NCBI GenBank assembly: GCA_026390695.1
Contig: JAPLFL010000122.1
Coordinates: 35,093-97,880 of the forward strand
Length of the DNA stretch: 62,788 bases
Reading direction: 5' to 3'
From: Candidatus Kapaibacterium sp.
GTDB taxonomy: Bacteria; Bacteroidota; Ignavibacteria; Kapaibacteriales; UBA2268
Under the pieces are notes generated by a model. That model was not told the origin of the DNA and did not search any database. It saw nothing but the letters and a program-made list of their open reading frames with translations. Position 1 is the stretch's first letter. Each line of letters begins with the position of its first letter. This document shows positions 45,943 through 55,667 of the stretch, piece by piece. A program made the position numbers and the translations under genes.

Positions 45943-47283
45943 TTATTTCATTCCACCTAACCCGGGCAATCCGAAATTAGCCATCATCCTGCTTTTTCCG
46001 CCCCGGGATATATTTTTCATCATTTTTGTCATGTCATCGAATTGTTTGAGTAATCTGTTGACATCCTGAACAGTTGTACCTGAACCATGAGCAATCCTCT
46101 GACGGCGGGATCCGTTAAGAATCTTGGGATTTTCACGTTCTTTTAAGGTCATTGAGAGAATAATAGCTTCTATTCTTGCAAATGCTTTATCATCGAAAGT
46201 GACATTTTTCATGGCTTTATCCATACCTGGAATCATTCCAATCAAATCGCGCAATGAGCCCATCTTTTTGATGGTTTTCATCTGTTCTAAAAAATCTTCA
46301 AAAGTAAATTGATTTTTACGAATTTTGTCTTCTAATTTTTTAGCCTGAGTATGATCAAACTCCTGTTCAGTCTTCTCAACCAGGGTTATAATATCTCCCA
46401 TCCCCAAAATTCTGGAAGCAATACGCTCAGGATGGAATGGCTCTAATGCATCAAGCTTTTCGCCTGTACCGATATATTTAATTGGTTTTCCAACAACATG
46501 CAGTACTGAAAGTGCAGCACCACCGCGAGTATCGCCGTCAAGTTTTGTTAGAACAACTCCAGTCAGACTAAGCTGCTCATGGAATGCTTTTGCAGTATTG
46601 ACAGCATCCTGACCTATCATTGCATCGCATACAAAGAGGGTTTCGGTTGGTTTCACAGCTCCGGCAATATCGACAACTTCTTTCATCATCAGTTCGTCAA
46701 TTGTCAAACGACCGGCAGTATCGATGATTACAAGATCACGTGCAAATTTTTTGGCATAAGAAACGGCATTCTTAGCTATTGTGATTGCATCTTTATTATC
46801 TTCTGAATACACAGGGATTTTTAATTGATCACCTAACTGTTTCAACTGTAGAATAGCAGCAGGTCGATGAATATCGCAGGCGACCAATAATGGTTGTTTT
46901 CCTTTCTTACGCAAACTTTTAGCTAATTTCCCGCAGAAAGTAGTTTTTCCGGATCCTTGCAAACCAGCTACCATTATAACTGTCGGAGGGCTTGGCGAGA
47001 AACTTATGTCTGCTCGGTGAGTACCCATCAAATCAATTAATTCATCGCGCACTAATTTGACAATAAGCTGCTCAGGAAGCAACGATCCCTTAACTTCTTT
47101 ACCGATTGATTTATCTCTGACCCTATCAACGAAACTACGGGCTACATCTAAATTAACATCAGCCTCAAGAAGAGCACGCCTGATTTCACGCATAGCTTCG
47201 CTAATATTCTCTTCAGAAATTGTCGCTTGTCCGCGAAAACGCTTAAGGGCTAATTCTAATTTTTCTTGTAAATTTTCAAACAT
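45943..47283 (-). CDS. ffh: Signal recognition particle protein Ffh
   Basis: 446 residues. N domain (about 1-85), G domain with P-loop GLQGSGKTTFCGKL, DTAGR, TKLDGD and GTGEK, then the methionine-rich M domain (about 300-446) ending GLPGLGGMK. It binds signal peptides and 4.5S RNA and delivers ribosomes to FtsY. Cotranscribed with rpsP. Confidence 0.98.
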   Translation of the reverse strand: MFENLQEKLELALKRFRGQATISEENISEAMREIRRALLEADVNLDVARSFVDRVRDKSIGKEVKGSLLPEQLIVKLVRDELIDLMGTHRADISFSPSPPTVIMVAGLQGSGKTTFCGKLAKSLRKKGKQPLLVACDIHRPAAILQLKQLGDQLKIPVYSEDNKDAITIAKNAVSYAKKFARDLVIIDTAGRLTIDELMMKEVVDIAGAVKPTETLFVCDAMIGQDAVNTAKAFHEQLSLTGVVLTKLDGDTRGGAALSVLHVVGKPIKYIGTGEKLDALEPFHPERIASRILGMGDIITLVEKTEQEFDHTQAKKLEDKIRKNQFTFEDFLEQMKTIKKMGSLRDLIGMIPGMDKAMKNVTFDDKAFARIEAIILSMTLKERENPKILNGSRRQRIAHGSGTTVQDVNRLLKQFDDMTKMMKNISRGGKSRMMANFGLPGLGGMK

Positions 47284-47514
47284 TATTCATTATGTCATTT
47301 TTATAGAACATCAAAATTACGACTATTTTGTGATATTTACAACTTGAATATTAATTATTTACAATAAAAATTTATCAAGAAGCGGAGCTCAATCGAAGAA
47401 ACAATTTAAACAATTATTTTTATCATTTAGTCGTTGTTAATAACTAATTACATAAAATTCGATTTTTTTGCTTAATTTTAATGTTTTTATTATTTAACTA
47501 GTTGGAAAATACAA

Positions 47515-48012
47515 ATGAGCAAGCTGGAAAATTCGGAAGAGAACAGAACGATAGTCATTAAAACCGGTAATGTTTCAAAAGTTGTTGATAATTTCCGGAC
47601 AGCACTACTGGCATTATTGCCTATTTTTGATAATGCTGGCATATCATGGGGTGACGAAGACCAATTTGAGGATTTCGAAGCTATAGCAGAAAATTTATAT
47701 AGGTGGATGGTAAATTATAAACTTGAGAATTTTGTGAACGATAACTTCGATTTTATGCCTACCAGTGCAAATTATGGCTTTTATTATAAAGATTATACTA
47801 AGTATAGTTTTGTGGAAATCAACACTGATTCTGATTATCATTATCCCGTTGTACAACTTAAATCTAAAGATTCTGCCTTTGATACTATTTTGTGTAATGA
47901 AATTGATGCAAATGGTCAGATTGTCAACGAAGGTGTCGAATTCACTTGGGATGAGGTACAGTTCAGGTTCTTACTTAAAAAAGCCGACAATACTGCCGTT
48001 GCGTTCGTTTGA
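47515..48012 (+). CDS. Small acidic protein, unknown function
   Basis: 165 residues, not recognised. No signal peptide or TM. It is acidic with many aromatic residues (NYGFYYKDYTKY) and several short strands after about residue 80. The N-terminal ~60 residues look helical, with WGDEDQFEDFEAIAENLY. It lies 53 bp upstream of purF and may be cotranscribed with it. No function is proposed. Confidence 0.6.
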   Translation: MSKLENSEENRTIVIKTGNVSKVVDNFRTALLALLPIFDNAGISWGDEDQFEDFEAIAENLYRWMVNYKLENFVNDNFDFMPTSANYGFYYKDYTKYSFVEINTDSDYHYPVVQLKSKDSAFDTILCNEIDANGQIVNEGVEFTWDEVQFRFLLKKADNTAVAFV

Positions 48013-48065
48013 TAAAATTAACTTTAAAAAGCACACATTCTAACAAATTTGAAGAAAAATCATAG

Positions 48066-49559
48066 ATGATCAAACATAAATTTGATGAAGATAAAGCTCA
48101 TCCGAATTGCGCTGTTGTCGGTGTTTTCGGGCATGAGAAGGCTTCACTTGTTACTTATTATGCATTACACGCACTTCAGCACAGGGGGCAGGAAGCTGCT
48201 GGAATTGTTTCAATTTACGATGAGATCGAAAAAAATCGTAAGAGATATGCCTATACACGTGATGAAGGGCTTGTACTTGATGTTTTCTCCGATCCTAAAC
48301 TATTTGATGAAGTTTTAATCGGTGATTCCGCAATCGGTCATAACAGATATTCAACAACAGGATCATCTTCTAAAGCAAATATTCAGCCTTTTCCAATGAT
48401 TTATCATAATGGAATTTTGGCTGTGGCACACAACGGAAATTTAACCAATACAATTTCTTTAAGAAAAAAGCTTCAAGAAGAAGGAGCTATCTTTCAAACC
48501 ACGACCGACACTGAACTTTTTCTACATTTAATAGCAAGAAGTAAAGAGCCAAATAAAATTGATCAGATTAAAGAAGCTCTAAGAATTGCACGTGGCGCGT
48601 ATTCTCTGTGTATGCTTATTGAAGATGCTCTGATAATTGCACGTGATCCTCATGGTGTAAGGCCAATGAATATAGGCAGAATCAAATTAGAGAATGGGAA
48701 ATACGCATATATAGCTGCTTCCGAGACATGTGCTTTTGATATTGTTGACGCAGAATATGTTCGATCTGTCAAGCATAACGAAATCGTTGTTATTGATAGG
48801 AACACTCTTGAAACCGGTGAAATGCAGTCTTTTAATATTATTGCCGATACACCGATTGCAAGGCATTGCATTTTTGAATATATTTACTTTTCTCGCCCTG
48901 ACAGCTATATTTTTGGACATTCAGTGGATAAAGTCCGCAGAAAACTCGGTAAAAATCTTGGCATTGAAAGTCCGGTTATACCAAGTGATGGCAATAAGGC
49001 AACTGTCATATCAGTCCCGGACAGTGGGAATACAGCTACTCTCGGTTTTGCACGAAAAAATGCAGATTCACATCCTACCGTATTTGAAATCGGATTGATC
49101 AGAAGCCATTATATTGGCAGAACTTTTATCGCACCGGGTCAGGAATCCAGAAATTTTAAAGTGAAAGCCAAATTCAATCCCGTACGCGGGATTATTGAAG
49201 GCAGAAACGTGGTTATTGTGGATGATTCTATAGTTCGCGGAACCACGACAAAATCATTGATAAAAATTATTCGTGCATGTAATCCCAAAGAAATTCATTG
49301 TCGTATAACTTCGCCACCAATCAAGTTCCCTTGCTTTTATGGAATGGATTTCCCAAGTAAAAAGGAACTAATAGCCAATGATTATAACGATGAGTTTGGA
49401 ATTGGACAAGCTATAGGCGTGGATTCTTTACATTACTTATCTGAAGAAGCCCTGCTGGAGTCCGTTCCACATGATGAAGGGATAGATTATTGCACTGCTT
49501 GTTTTACCGGAAATTATCCTATTCCTGTAGAACAAATTTCTAAAACCGATACTGAATAA
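48066..49559 (+). CDS. purF: Amidophosphoribosyltransferase
   Basis: 497 residues. First step of de novo purine synthesis, making phosphoribosylamine from PRPP and glutamine. The class II amidotransferase nucleophile is Cys15, after a 14-residue propeptide ending HPN. An HRGQEAAGI segment and the PRPP site VIVDDSIVRGTT follow. Four cysteines in ARHCIF, KFPCFY and YCTAC match the 4Fe-4S type of Bacillus PurF. No other pur gene is adjacent. Confidence 0.97.
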   Translation: MIKHKFDEDKAHPNCAVVGVFGHEKASLVTYYALHALQHRGQEAAGIVSIYDEIEKNRKRYAYTRDEGLVLDVFSDPKLFDEVLIGDSAIGHNRYSTTGSSSKANIQPFPMIYHNGILAVAHNGNLTNTISLRKKLQEEGAIFQTTTDTELFLHLIARSKEPNKIDQIKEALRIARGAYSLCMLIEDALIIARDPHGVRPMNIGRIKLENGKYAYIAASETCAFDIVDAEYVRSVKHNEIVVIDRNTLETGEMQSFNIIADTPIARHCIFEYIYFSRPDSYIFGHSVDKVRRKLGKNLGIESPVIPSDGNKATVISVPDSGNTATLGFARKNADSHPTVFEIGLIRSHYIGRTFIAPGQESRNFKVKAKFNPVRGIIEGRNVVIVDDSIVRGTTTKSLIKIIRACNPKEIHCRITSPPIKFPCFYGMDFPSKKELIANDYNDEFGIGQAIGVDSLHYLSEEALLESVPHDEGIDYCTACFTGNYPIPVEQISKTDTE

Positions 49560-49577
49560 TAATTCAAAAATTGAAAT

Positions 49578-50591
49578 ATGAAAATAAGTGTTATAACATT
49601 TTTTCTTACTATTTTTATAAGTAATTTCTATCTTTCCCATGCAGAAGATAGTACTACGGCTTTTAATAAGAATTTCAAAAAAGAAAAAATCCTTATTGCA
49701 AACGTTCAGATAAACCGAACTTCTAAGGATGTCACAGTTGGTAAGGTTAATGCTTCGATGCTCCTGATCAATGCTTTGACAGGTAAATATGATATATTGC
49801 CGACTTACAAACGTGATTCGGTTGCTCGGTATCTTGACAGTATTAAAATTGAGGCAAATGTTCAGAACATAGCACGCAATCTGGGTATTAAGAAATTGTG
49901 TTTTATATCTGTAAACCGTCTTTGCAACCTGATTCGTGCTGATATTATAATGAAACTGATTGATACAGTGCCATTAGAAGTGCATTCATCAGGATTTGCA
50001 AGCATTCATTTCAAAAAGGAAGGCATTGATTCTTCAATAACTGACCCTGCCATTTTCGATGCTATCAGAAGAGCCTTTGCAATTGCCGAAAGAGATTCTT
50101 CGATGTTTATGAATCTTACTGTTAATTTAAAGATAATTCCTGCTCGTACTGTGGCTGTAGGAGGATTGGCTTATCATAATAATGAAAATATCTATCCGTC
50201 ATGGGATTTATTTGCTTCAAATGTTATTTCTTCTTATGATGCAGTTGAAACTATTACAGGCGCTGCTATTCTGGATTCCTCTACTGTTGCGGTTGATACT
50301 GAAACCCGCGACAGTATCTATGCCCTCTATAATCTTTATTTGATAGAAAATAATAATCAGCCGACAACTTTGGAGATAACTGCATTACAGAACTTATCAA
50401 TTGATTATTATATAAGTGGCAATTTCACTCGAGTGGCAGAGGGTGCAGATATCGAGCTTTATCTTGTCGATATCAGACATCGTCAGGTAAAGATTGAGCG
50501 ATCGGTAACGGGTAAACTTTTTAATGATAACATTGATGAATTTCGAGCGCTACTTAAAGACCTGTCATGGCGCGTGTTAGGGCTTTATTAG
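49578..50591 (+). CDS. Exported protein with two similar halves, unknown
   Basis: 337 residues. Signal peptide about 1-22. Two similar patterns occur: IKKLCFISVNRLCNLIRADIIMKLID near 100-130 and IDYYISGNFTRVAEGADIELYLVDI near 270-300. Each is a strand, a short turn, then strand and LVDI/LIDT. This resembles the TolB-N/FlgO/CsgG-like fold in which a protein of this type occurs twice. No lipobox. It follows purF by 18 bp and converges with the FAD-subunit gene (4-bp overlap). Envelope function is likely, details unknown. Confidence 0.55.
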   Translation: MKISVITFFLTIFISNFYLSHAEDSTTAFNKNFKKEKILIANVQINRTSKDVTVGKVNASMLLINALTGKYDILPTYKRDSVARYLDSIKIEANVQNIARNLGIKKLCFISVNRLCNLIRADIIMKLIDTVPLEVHSSGFASIHFKKEGIDSSITDPAIFDAIRRAFAIAERDSSMFMNLTVNLKIIPARTVAVGGLAYHNNENIYPSWDLFASNVISSYDAVETITGAAILDSSTVAVDTETRDSIYALYNLYLIENNNQPTTLEITALQNLSIDYYISGNFTRVAEGADIELYLVDIRHRQVKIERSVTGKLFNDNIDEFRALLKDLSWRVLGLY

Positions 50592-51457
50592 ATTAACATG
50601 CAGCGTTCTATGGCTGATTTAGTCAATACTTTCACAAGATGTTTCCTATAATCAGCTGTTCCCCGAATATCATCAATTGGCTTTGTATCTGCGCTTGTAG
50701 CCTCACAAACTGCATTAATCAGTTCTGCCCCTTTTATTTCGTCTTTAGTTTTATTAATTAGCATATCACTTGAAGTTTCGCACCATTTTGGGGTTGCACT
50801 GCAAGCACCTACTACTATTCTTGCATTTTTACAGAAATTATCATCAAAGTAAAGAGCCACACTCACTGATGCTACTGAAATTGAAGCTGCATCTCGTAAC
50901 CCGAATTTTTCAAAAGCTGCATTGACAGCCCATTCCGATTTCGGAATTATTACACGCATCATTAATTCATTTTCCTGAATAGCCGTTTTATGATGAGAAA
51001 TAAAAAAATCATTTAATGGTAAGGTTCTGACTGAATCGACCGAATGAAGTTCAACCAATCCATTGAGTGCTATAAGGATCGGCGCTGTATCGGCACAGGA
51101 TGCGGCAGTACATAAATTCCCACCAAGCGTTGCAGTATTTCTTATTTGATGCGATGCAATCTTCTTTGCCGTATCAGCTAAGGATGGGATATTCTTTTTA
51201 ACCATATCAGAAGATGCTAAATCGGCAATAGTTGCGCCTGCACCTATTGAATAGTAATGATCATATTCTTTGATTTCTTTAAGTTCGACCAAAGCAGAGA
51301 GTGATACCAGATTATCGACTTTTTTAATTCCCTTTTTCATTTCAACAAATAGATCAGTGCCACCAGCCAATGCAACCGGAGATTTTACCGTGTTTAATGT
51401 GATTAGTGCCTCATCAATTGATTCTGGTTTATGATAATTAAAATTTGTGATATACAT
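50588..51457 (-). CDS. Molybdenum hydroxylase FAD-binding subunit (CoxM/XdhB-like)
   Basis: 289 residues. FAD-binding domain with VALAGGTDLFVEMKKG and the TLGGNLCTAASCAD loop, then a C-terminal CO-dehydrogenase-flavoprotein domain. In xanthine/CO/aldehyde dehydrogenases it moves electrons from the 2Fe-2S subunit to the acceptor. Neither the molybdopterin large subunit nor the 2Fe-2S small subunit is in the window. It is the last gene of a minus-strand run, 15 bp after xdhC. Confidence 0.9.
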   Translation of the reverse strand: MYITNFNYHKPESIDEALITLNTVKSPVALAGGTDLFVEMKKGIKKVDNLVSLSALVELKEIKEYDHYYSIGAGATIADLASSDMVKKNIPSLADTAKKIASHQIRNTATLGGNLCTAASCADTAPILIALNGLVELHSVDSVRTLPLNDFFISHHKTAIQENELMMRVIIPKSEWAVNAAFEKFGLRDAASISVASVSVALYFDDNFCKNARIVVGACSATPKWCETSSDMLINKTKDEIKGAELINAVCEATSADTKPIDDIRGTADYRKHLVKVLTKSAIERCMLI

Positions 51458-51472
51458 ATTCGCCTTTATTTA

Positions 51473-52231
51473 TTATTGATTTTTCATTTTTATCAGACCG
51501 GAAGCTATACTAATGGCTATTTCGTGTGGTCCGATTGCACCTATATCAAGTCCGAGAGGAATATCAATTTTATTAAACTGCTCTTCGGTAGCTTCAGAGC
51601 CATTTATCAGCACTTTCTTCATTTCTTCTGCTTTACGCCGCGATCCGATAACACCAAAATAAGCAAATTTTTGATGAATACATAGTCTGATAATATCCAG
51701 ATCAGCGGCATGACTGCGGGTTACTGAGACAATGTAAGTCGAATCGTCGAAATCACGTTTACTTATAAATTCGTGATAATCTTCATTTACTAATTTTAAT
51801 TTTTTTGTAATCCAACCATCAAAGATATTTTTACGATCATCGATTATATATGTATCAAAATCAAGATTCTCAACTAACCGTGCCAGCGCTGCTCCTATAT
51901 GACCCGCTCCGAAAATATATAATTTATTTTTTGAAGATATGGATTCAATAAATATTTCCATTTGACCACCGCATTGCATTCCTAAATCTCGTACCAGATT
52001 GTATTTCAACAGCTCCGATCCTGATGTTTTGATGAGTTCCAAACACTTTTTTATTACAGCATTTTCGACTGCTCCTCCACCAACTGTTCCTACTGTGCTT
52101 CCACCTGCGGTAACTAACATTTTAAAGCCAATTTTACCCGGCGTGGAACCGCTACAAGCTACTACTGTGGCTATTACTGCAGATTGTCGATTATTTATTA
52201 TTTCAGTTATTTTTGAAAAGATTTCCGTCAT
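51473..52231 (-). CDS. XdhC-family molybdenum cofactor insertion protein
   Basis: 252 residues. N-terminal XdhC domain with VACSGSTPGKIG and GGGAVENAV; C-terminal Rossmann domain with LYIFGAGHIGAALA, FGVIGSRRKAEEM and GLDIGAIGPHEIA. It sulfurates or delivers the molybdenum cofactor to xanthine-dehydrogenase-type enzymes. Overlaps the MocA-like gene by 4 bp. Confidence 0.92.
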   Translation of the reverse strand: MTEIFSKITEIINNRQSAVIATVVACSGSTPGKIGFKMLVTAGGSTVGTVGGGAVENAVIKKCLELIKTSGSELLKYNLVRDLGMQCGGQMEIFIESISSKNKLYIFGAGHIGAALARLVENLDFDTYIIDDRKNIFDGWITKKLKLVNEDYHEFISKRDFDDSTYIVSVTRSHAADLDIIRLCIHQKFAYFGVIGSRRKAEEMKKVLINGSEATEEQFNKIDIPLGLDIGAIGPHEIAISIASGLIKMKNQ

Positions 52232-52836
52232 TGGTTGAAATATTTTTTATATTCATTATTATTATTGATATTAATGAGAATCGAATCATCGTCAAATTCA
52301 ATATTCTTTTTTTTAAATTCTGCTAATAAAAGTCTAAAATCCAGATCATCCTCGCTGTGGGTCATTATTTTTGAAATAATTTTTGAATTTATCAATGCAG
52401 GATGCCCTCCCCTACCTTGATATACTGGCACGATATAATCGGCTTCTGCCGCAGAGTTTGAGAGCATTTGCAAAATTCCCCGATTAACAAAAGGATTATC
52501 ACAATTCTGAATAAAGCAATAATTATTTTCTTTAAGTGCTGCTACTCCGATTTTAATGCTTCCGAAACGTCCATTCTCAGGATATTTATTAATAGCAATC
52601 TTAACTCGATTATCGTTGTAAATGGCTTTCCATCTATCTCTCTGACTTAATTTATCCAAGACAGTATGATTAAGAACAATGATAATTTCATCGCAATTAA
52701 AATTTTGATATTCAGATATTATTTTTTCAATGAACAATATATTTTCATTATAATTCAGTAATGGCTTTGGATAGAGCATTCGCTCTGATAGACCTGCTGC
52801 AAGAATTATTGAACTGATTTGTTTTGTATGAATCAT
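52228..52836 (-). CDS. MocA/MobA-like nucleotidyltransferase
   Basis: About 202 residues from ATG at 52836; the longer frame to 52863 begins with TTG and overlaps the upstream stop. Signature IILAAGLSERM, a KPLL lysine, VLNHTV, then IQNCDNPF with the metal Asp, and YQGRGGHPALI. It resembles MocA (molybdopterin-cytosine dinucleotide synthesis) and its position beside xdhC supports a cofactor role. Confidence 0.85.
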   Translation of the reverse strand: MIHTKQISSIILAAGLSERMLYPKPLLNYNENILFIEKIISEYQNFNCDEIIIVLNHTVLDKLSQRDRWKAIYNDNRVKIAINKYPENGRFGSIKIGVAALKENNYCFIQNCDNPFVNRGILQMLSNSAAEADYIVPVYQGRGGHPALINSKIISKIMTHSEDDLDFRLLLAEFKKKNIEFDDDSILININNNNEYKKYFNQ

Positions 52837-52859
52837 ATTTAAAATTAAACAGCCAGAGG

Positions 52860-53816
52860 TCAATATTTATTCAAATTCTTTTCGGTTATTGCCCTAACCA
52901 GGTTAGTAAATGTAAGATTCAAAGGAGTGCGTATATAATGTTTTTTTCCGAATTCAACGATTTTGCCATTCATAAAATTTATTTCTGTATTGCTCTTGTT
53001 CATTAGATCCACAGCCAGTGACGGGAAATGATCTCCTGCATTTTTTAAATATCGGATACATAATTTAACAAAGTTGTCCGGCAATTTTATTTCCTCGGCA
53101 TTTGCTACCAGAGTTGCTTCCATTATTAATTTCTCAACAATTTCGTGAGTATCAGGATTGGCCATTGCTTCACGCATCGTTAGTTTGGCAATAGCGCAAA
53201 GTGGGCTTAGAGCCGCATTTAGAATTGTCTTTTCCCAAATTTTGTTTCTCAATTCAAACGAATCAAGGCTAACAGTATTCAATTTTACTGAACTAAGAAT
53301 TTCAGCAATCCAATCGGCAACTTCAGGCTGAGAGTCATCGCGGGATGCAAGGTAATTCGGTGGATTAAAGAAAGTCACATTCACAGCATTCGGTGCATTT
53401 AAATTCCCTGCAAAATTCACAACCATACGAAAGATATTTTTTTCCTCAAAATGTTTAGCATACATCTGTGCTACACCAATTCCATTTTGGGCACTAAGAA
53501 CAAAGAAATCCTTCTGTGGCCGAATTTGAAGTATAGTATCAAGAATGCTATTTACATGATAGGCTTTGGATGCACAAATCAAAATATCAATATTATCTCG
53601 CAGGAGTTCATCAAGTGAATAATAAGAATAATTTACAAAACAGGTTTTTTCAACTTTTCCTACCAAATGTATCCCGGAAGAACGGATTAAATTTATTTTA
53701 TCGCGAAGAACATCACATATTGCAATATCACAGCCTGCTTCACGTAGATGTGCTGCTATAGTTAATCCAACAGGACCGAGACCGATAATTCCTATTTTGT
53801 ACTTATTTGCATCCAT
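52860..53816 (-). CDS. Ketopantoate reductase-like oxidoreductase (PanE family)
   Basis: 318 residues. N-terminal NADP Rossmann fold IGIIGLGPVGLTIAAHL. The central ASKAYH motif carries the Lys of ApbA/PanE, and the C-terminal helical domain has WEKTILNAALSPLCAI. It may reduce 2-dehydropantoate or another 2-oxo compound. Placed between hpnD (42 bp) and the MocA-like gene, away from panB/panC. The neighbourhood makes a non-pantothenate substrate possible. Confidence 0.78.
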   Translation of the reverse strand: MDANKYKIGIIGLGPVGLTIAAHLREAGCDIAICDVLRDKINLIRSSGIHLVGKVEKTCFVNYSYYSLDELLRDNIDILICASKAYHVNSILDTILQIRPQKDFFVLSAQNGIGVAQMYAKHFEEKNIFRMVVNFAGNLNAPNAVNVTFFNPPNYLASRDDSQPEVADWIAEILSSVKLNTVSLDSFELRNKIWEKTILNAALSPLCAIAKLTMREAMANPDTHEIVEKLIMEATLVANAEEIKLPDNFVKLCIRYLKNAGDHFPSLAVDLMNKSNTEINFMNGKIVEFGKKHYIRTPLNLTFTNLVRAITEKNLNKY

Positions 53817-53858
53817 AGATATTTATTTGGGTTTATAAATTTTATATTTTAACATACT

Positions 53859-54755
53859 TTAATCTTTAAGTCTTTTTACGAAAACACGCATTGAAAGCCA
53901 ATGTTTTGTAGCTATCATAAATTTATGAAGATTATTTACTCTTATTTTTTTCTTGAAAACATTAAAATCATTCAACTCAATTTTCTCGAGTAACCTATAA
54001 TAGATTGAGTCCATAATTTCTGCTGGAATCACTGTCATCTTCTCATCTGGATGGAGCATGGTTCTGGCTTTGTGATAATACTGCCTGCAACGTTGCACCT
54101 CGAAGCGCATCAGATCAATAAATCTGTCATCATATACCTCATTTATCAAGTCCTGCTCAGTATATTTGAACCTTTCCAAATCTTCTTGAGGTAAATAAAT
54201 AAATCCTCTGTCTTTATCGGCTTTAATATCTCGCAAAATATTTGTCAGTTGGAGAGCATAGCCAAGGTTGATAGCATAGTTCTGCGTTTCTTCGTAACGA
54301 TAACCGAATATTTCAATGCTGATCAATCCAACGACAGATGCTACGGAATAGAGATATTCTTTTAATTCCTCAAATGTATTATATCTCTGCTGTAACAAAT
54401 CCCGACGGCAGCCATCAATCAGTGTTAAGAAATATTGTTTCGGGATATTGAATCTATTAATTACATTTATAAAAGGTGAGATTAAAGGATTTTTTAATGT
54501 TCCCGAATAAATTTTCTCAATTTCATTTTCCCACCAAGCAAGTCTTTGTTTCTTCTTCTGGCGCACCAGATCATCAAGATTAGGGATTCCGTCAACAATA
54601 TCATCTATATAACTACAAAAAGCATAAATCACGTTTATAGCTGAACGCTCTTCTTTTGGCAAAAAAGAAAAAGAATATGCAAAATTCGACCGCTCATATC
54701 TTGAGGGTTGAATATTTTCATAAATCGCAAATTCAGCCTGAGTAATCGAATCCAT
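53859..54755 (-). CDS. hpnD: HpnD-like presqualene diphosphate synthase
   Basis: 298 residues of the squalene/phytoene synthase family. First Asp-rich motif in YAFCSYIDDIVDG, second in QLTNILRDIKADKDRGFIYLP, both intact. NILRD with the RGFIYLP continuation fits HpnD over HpnC. Joins two FPP to presqualene diphosphate. Immediately follows hpnC with zero gap. Phytoene or diapophytoene synthase is an alternative. Confidence 0.82.
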   Translation of the reverse strand: MDSITQAEFAIYENIQPSRYERSNFAYSFSFLPKEERSAINVIYAFCSYIDDIVDGIPNLDDLVRQKKKQRLAWWENEIEKIYSGTLKNPLISPFINVINRFNIPKQYFLTLIDGCRRDLLQQRYNTFEELKEYLYSVASVVGLISIEIFGYRYEETQNYAINLGYALQLTNILRDIKADKDRGFIYLPQEDLERFKYTEQDLINEVYDDRFIDLMRFEVQRCRQYYHKARTMLHPDEKMTVIPAEIMDSIYYRLLEKIELNDFNVFKKKIRVNNLHKFMIATKHWLSMRVFVKRLKD

Positions 54756-55667
54756 TTACAATATTGAATGTTTTAATGCTTTTAATATAATTTTAATATA
54801 ATCCCTTTTTCTCAGTGCAGGTCTTTGAGATAAAATACCTGTCCCAAGTTCGCTTATCTTATTCAAAATAGCTAATCCTCCTTCAAGAGTCGCTGCTATC
54901 TCTAATCTCAACCGGAAGGGTTTTAATTTTCTAACTAATTGAGTACCAACTTTAAATAATTCCTCTGTGCTTAATAACAAATAATCTAATAATTTTATAA
55001 AATTATGACTTTTATCGTAGGATTCCAAGCTATTTTTTTGAATTTCATACTTTTTTAGTAATTCCACAGGAATATAGAAACGTTTACGACTTATATCTAT
55101 TGATAAATCCTGCCAGAAGTTTGCAAGTTGCAGAGCAGTACATATTTTATCTGATAGCTTTATGCTCTCTTCATCATTGATAGCAAATATTCTCAAAATA
55201 AGCTCTCCGACCGGATTAGCAGAACTATTGCAATAATTATATATATCAAATAATGTCTCAGGTTGTTGAAAATTTATATCCGACTTGAAAGCGCTAATTA
55301 ATCTTCCAAAAACTGATGCATCTATATTATATTCTCTCATAGTAGCTTTCACAGCCATGATAATTGGATTACCAGCACCTTCTTCCCTGATCAAATTCAG
55401 GAATCTATCAAGAGCATTAAGCCGTAATGTTTTATCAATATTATCGAATTCATCGGCTATATCATCGGCTATGCGTGCGAATGCATAAACAGAATATATA
55501 TACTTCCGCCTCTGTCGTGGCAATAGCAGTGATGCTACAGGAAAATTCTCATAATGACCTAATGCAATTGATTTGCAAAAGTTGAAAGCATCTGTTTCTT
55601 TAACTACTCTAAATTGGCAGCCATCCTTACTTGTCAGCGCTAATAATTCTTCAAATGTAAATTTCAT
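54756..55667 (-). CDS. hpnC: HpnC-like squalene synthase
   Basis: 303 residues, same superfamily. FPVASLLLPRQRRKYI, then YAFARIADDIADE (first Asp motif) and QLANFWQDLSIDISRKRFYIP (second). The NFWQD and FPVASLLLP strings are typical of HpnC, which turns presqualene diphosphate into hydroxysqualene. The start overlaps the ATP-grasp stop by 1 bp. HpnE, which gives squalene, and Shc are not in the window. Confidence 0.85.
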   Translation of the reverse strand: MKFTFEELLALTSKDGCQFRVVKETDAFNFCKSIALGHYENFPVASLLLPRQRRKYIYSVYAFARIADDIADEFDNIDKTLRLNALDRFLNLIREEGAGNPIIMAVKATMREYNIDASVFGRLISAFKSDINFQQPETLFDIYNYCNSSANPVGELILRIFAINDEESIKLSDKICTALQLANFWQDLSIDISRKRFYIPVELLKKYEIQKNSLESYDKSHNFIKLLDYLLLSTEELFKVGTQLVRKLKPFRLRLEIAATLEGGLAILNKISELGTGILSQRPALRKRDYIKIILKALKHSIL

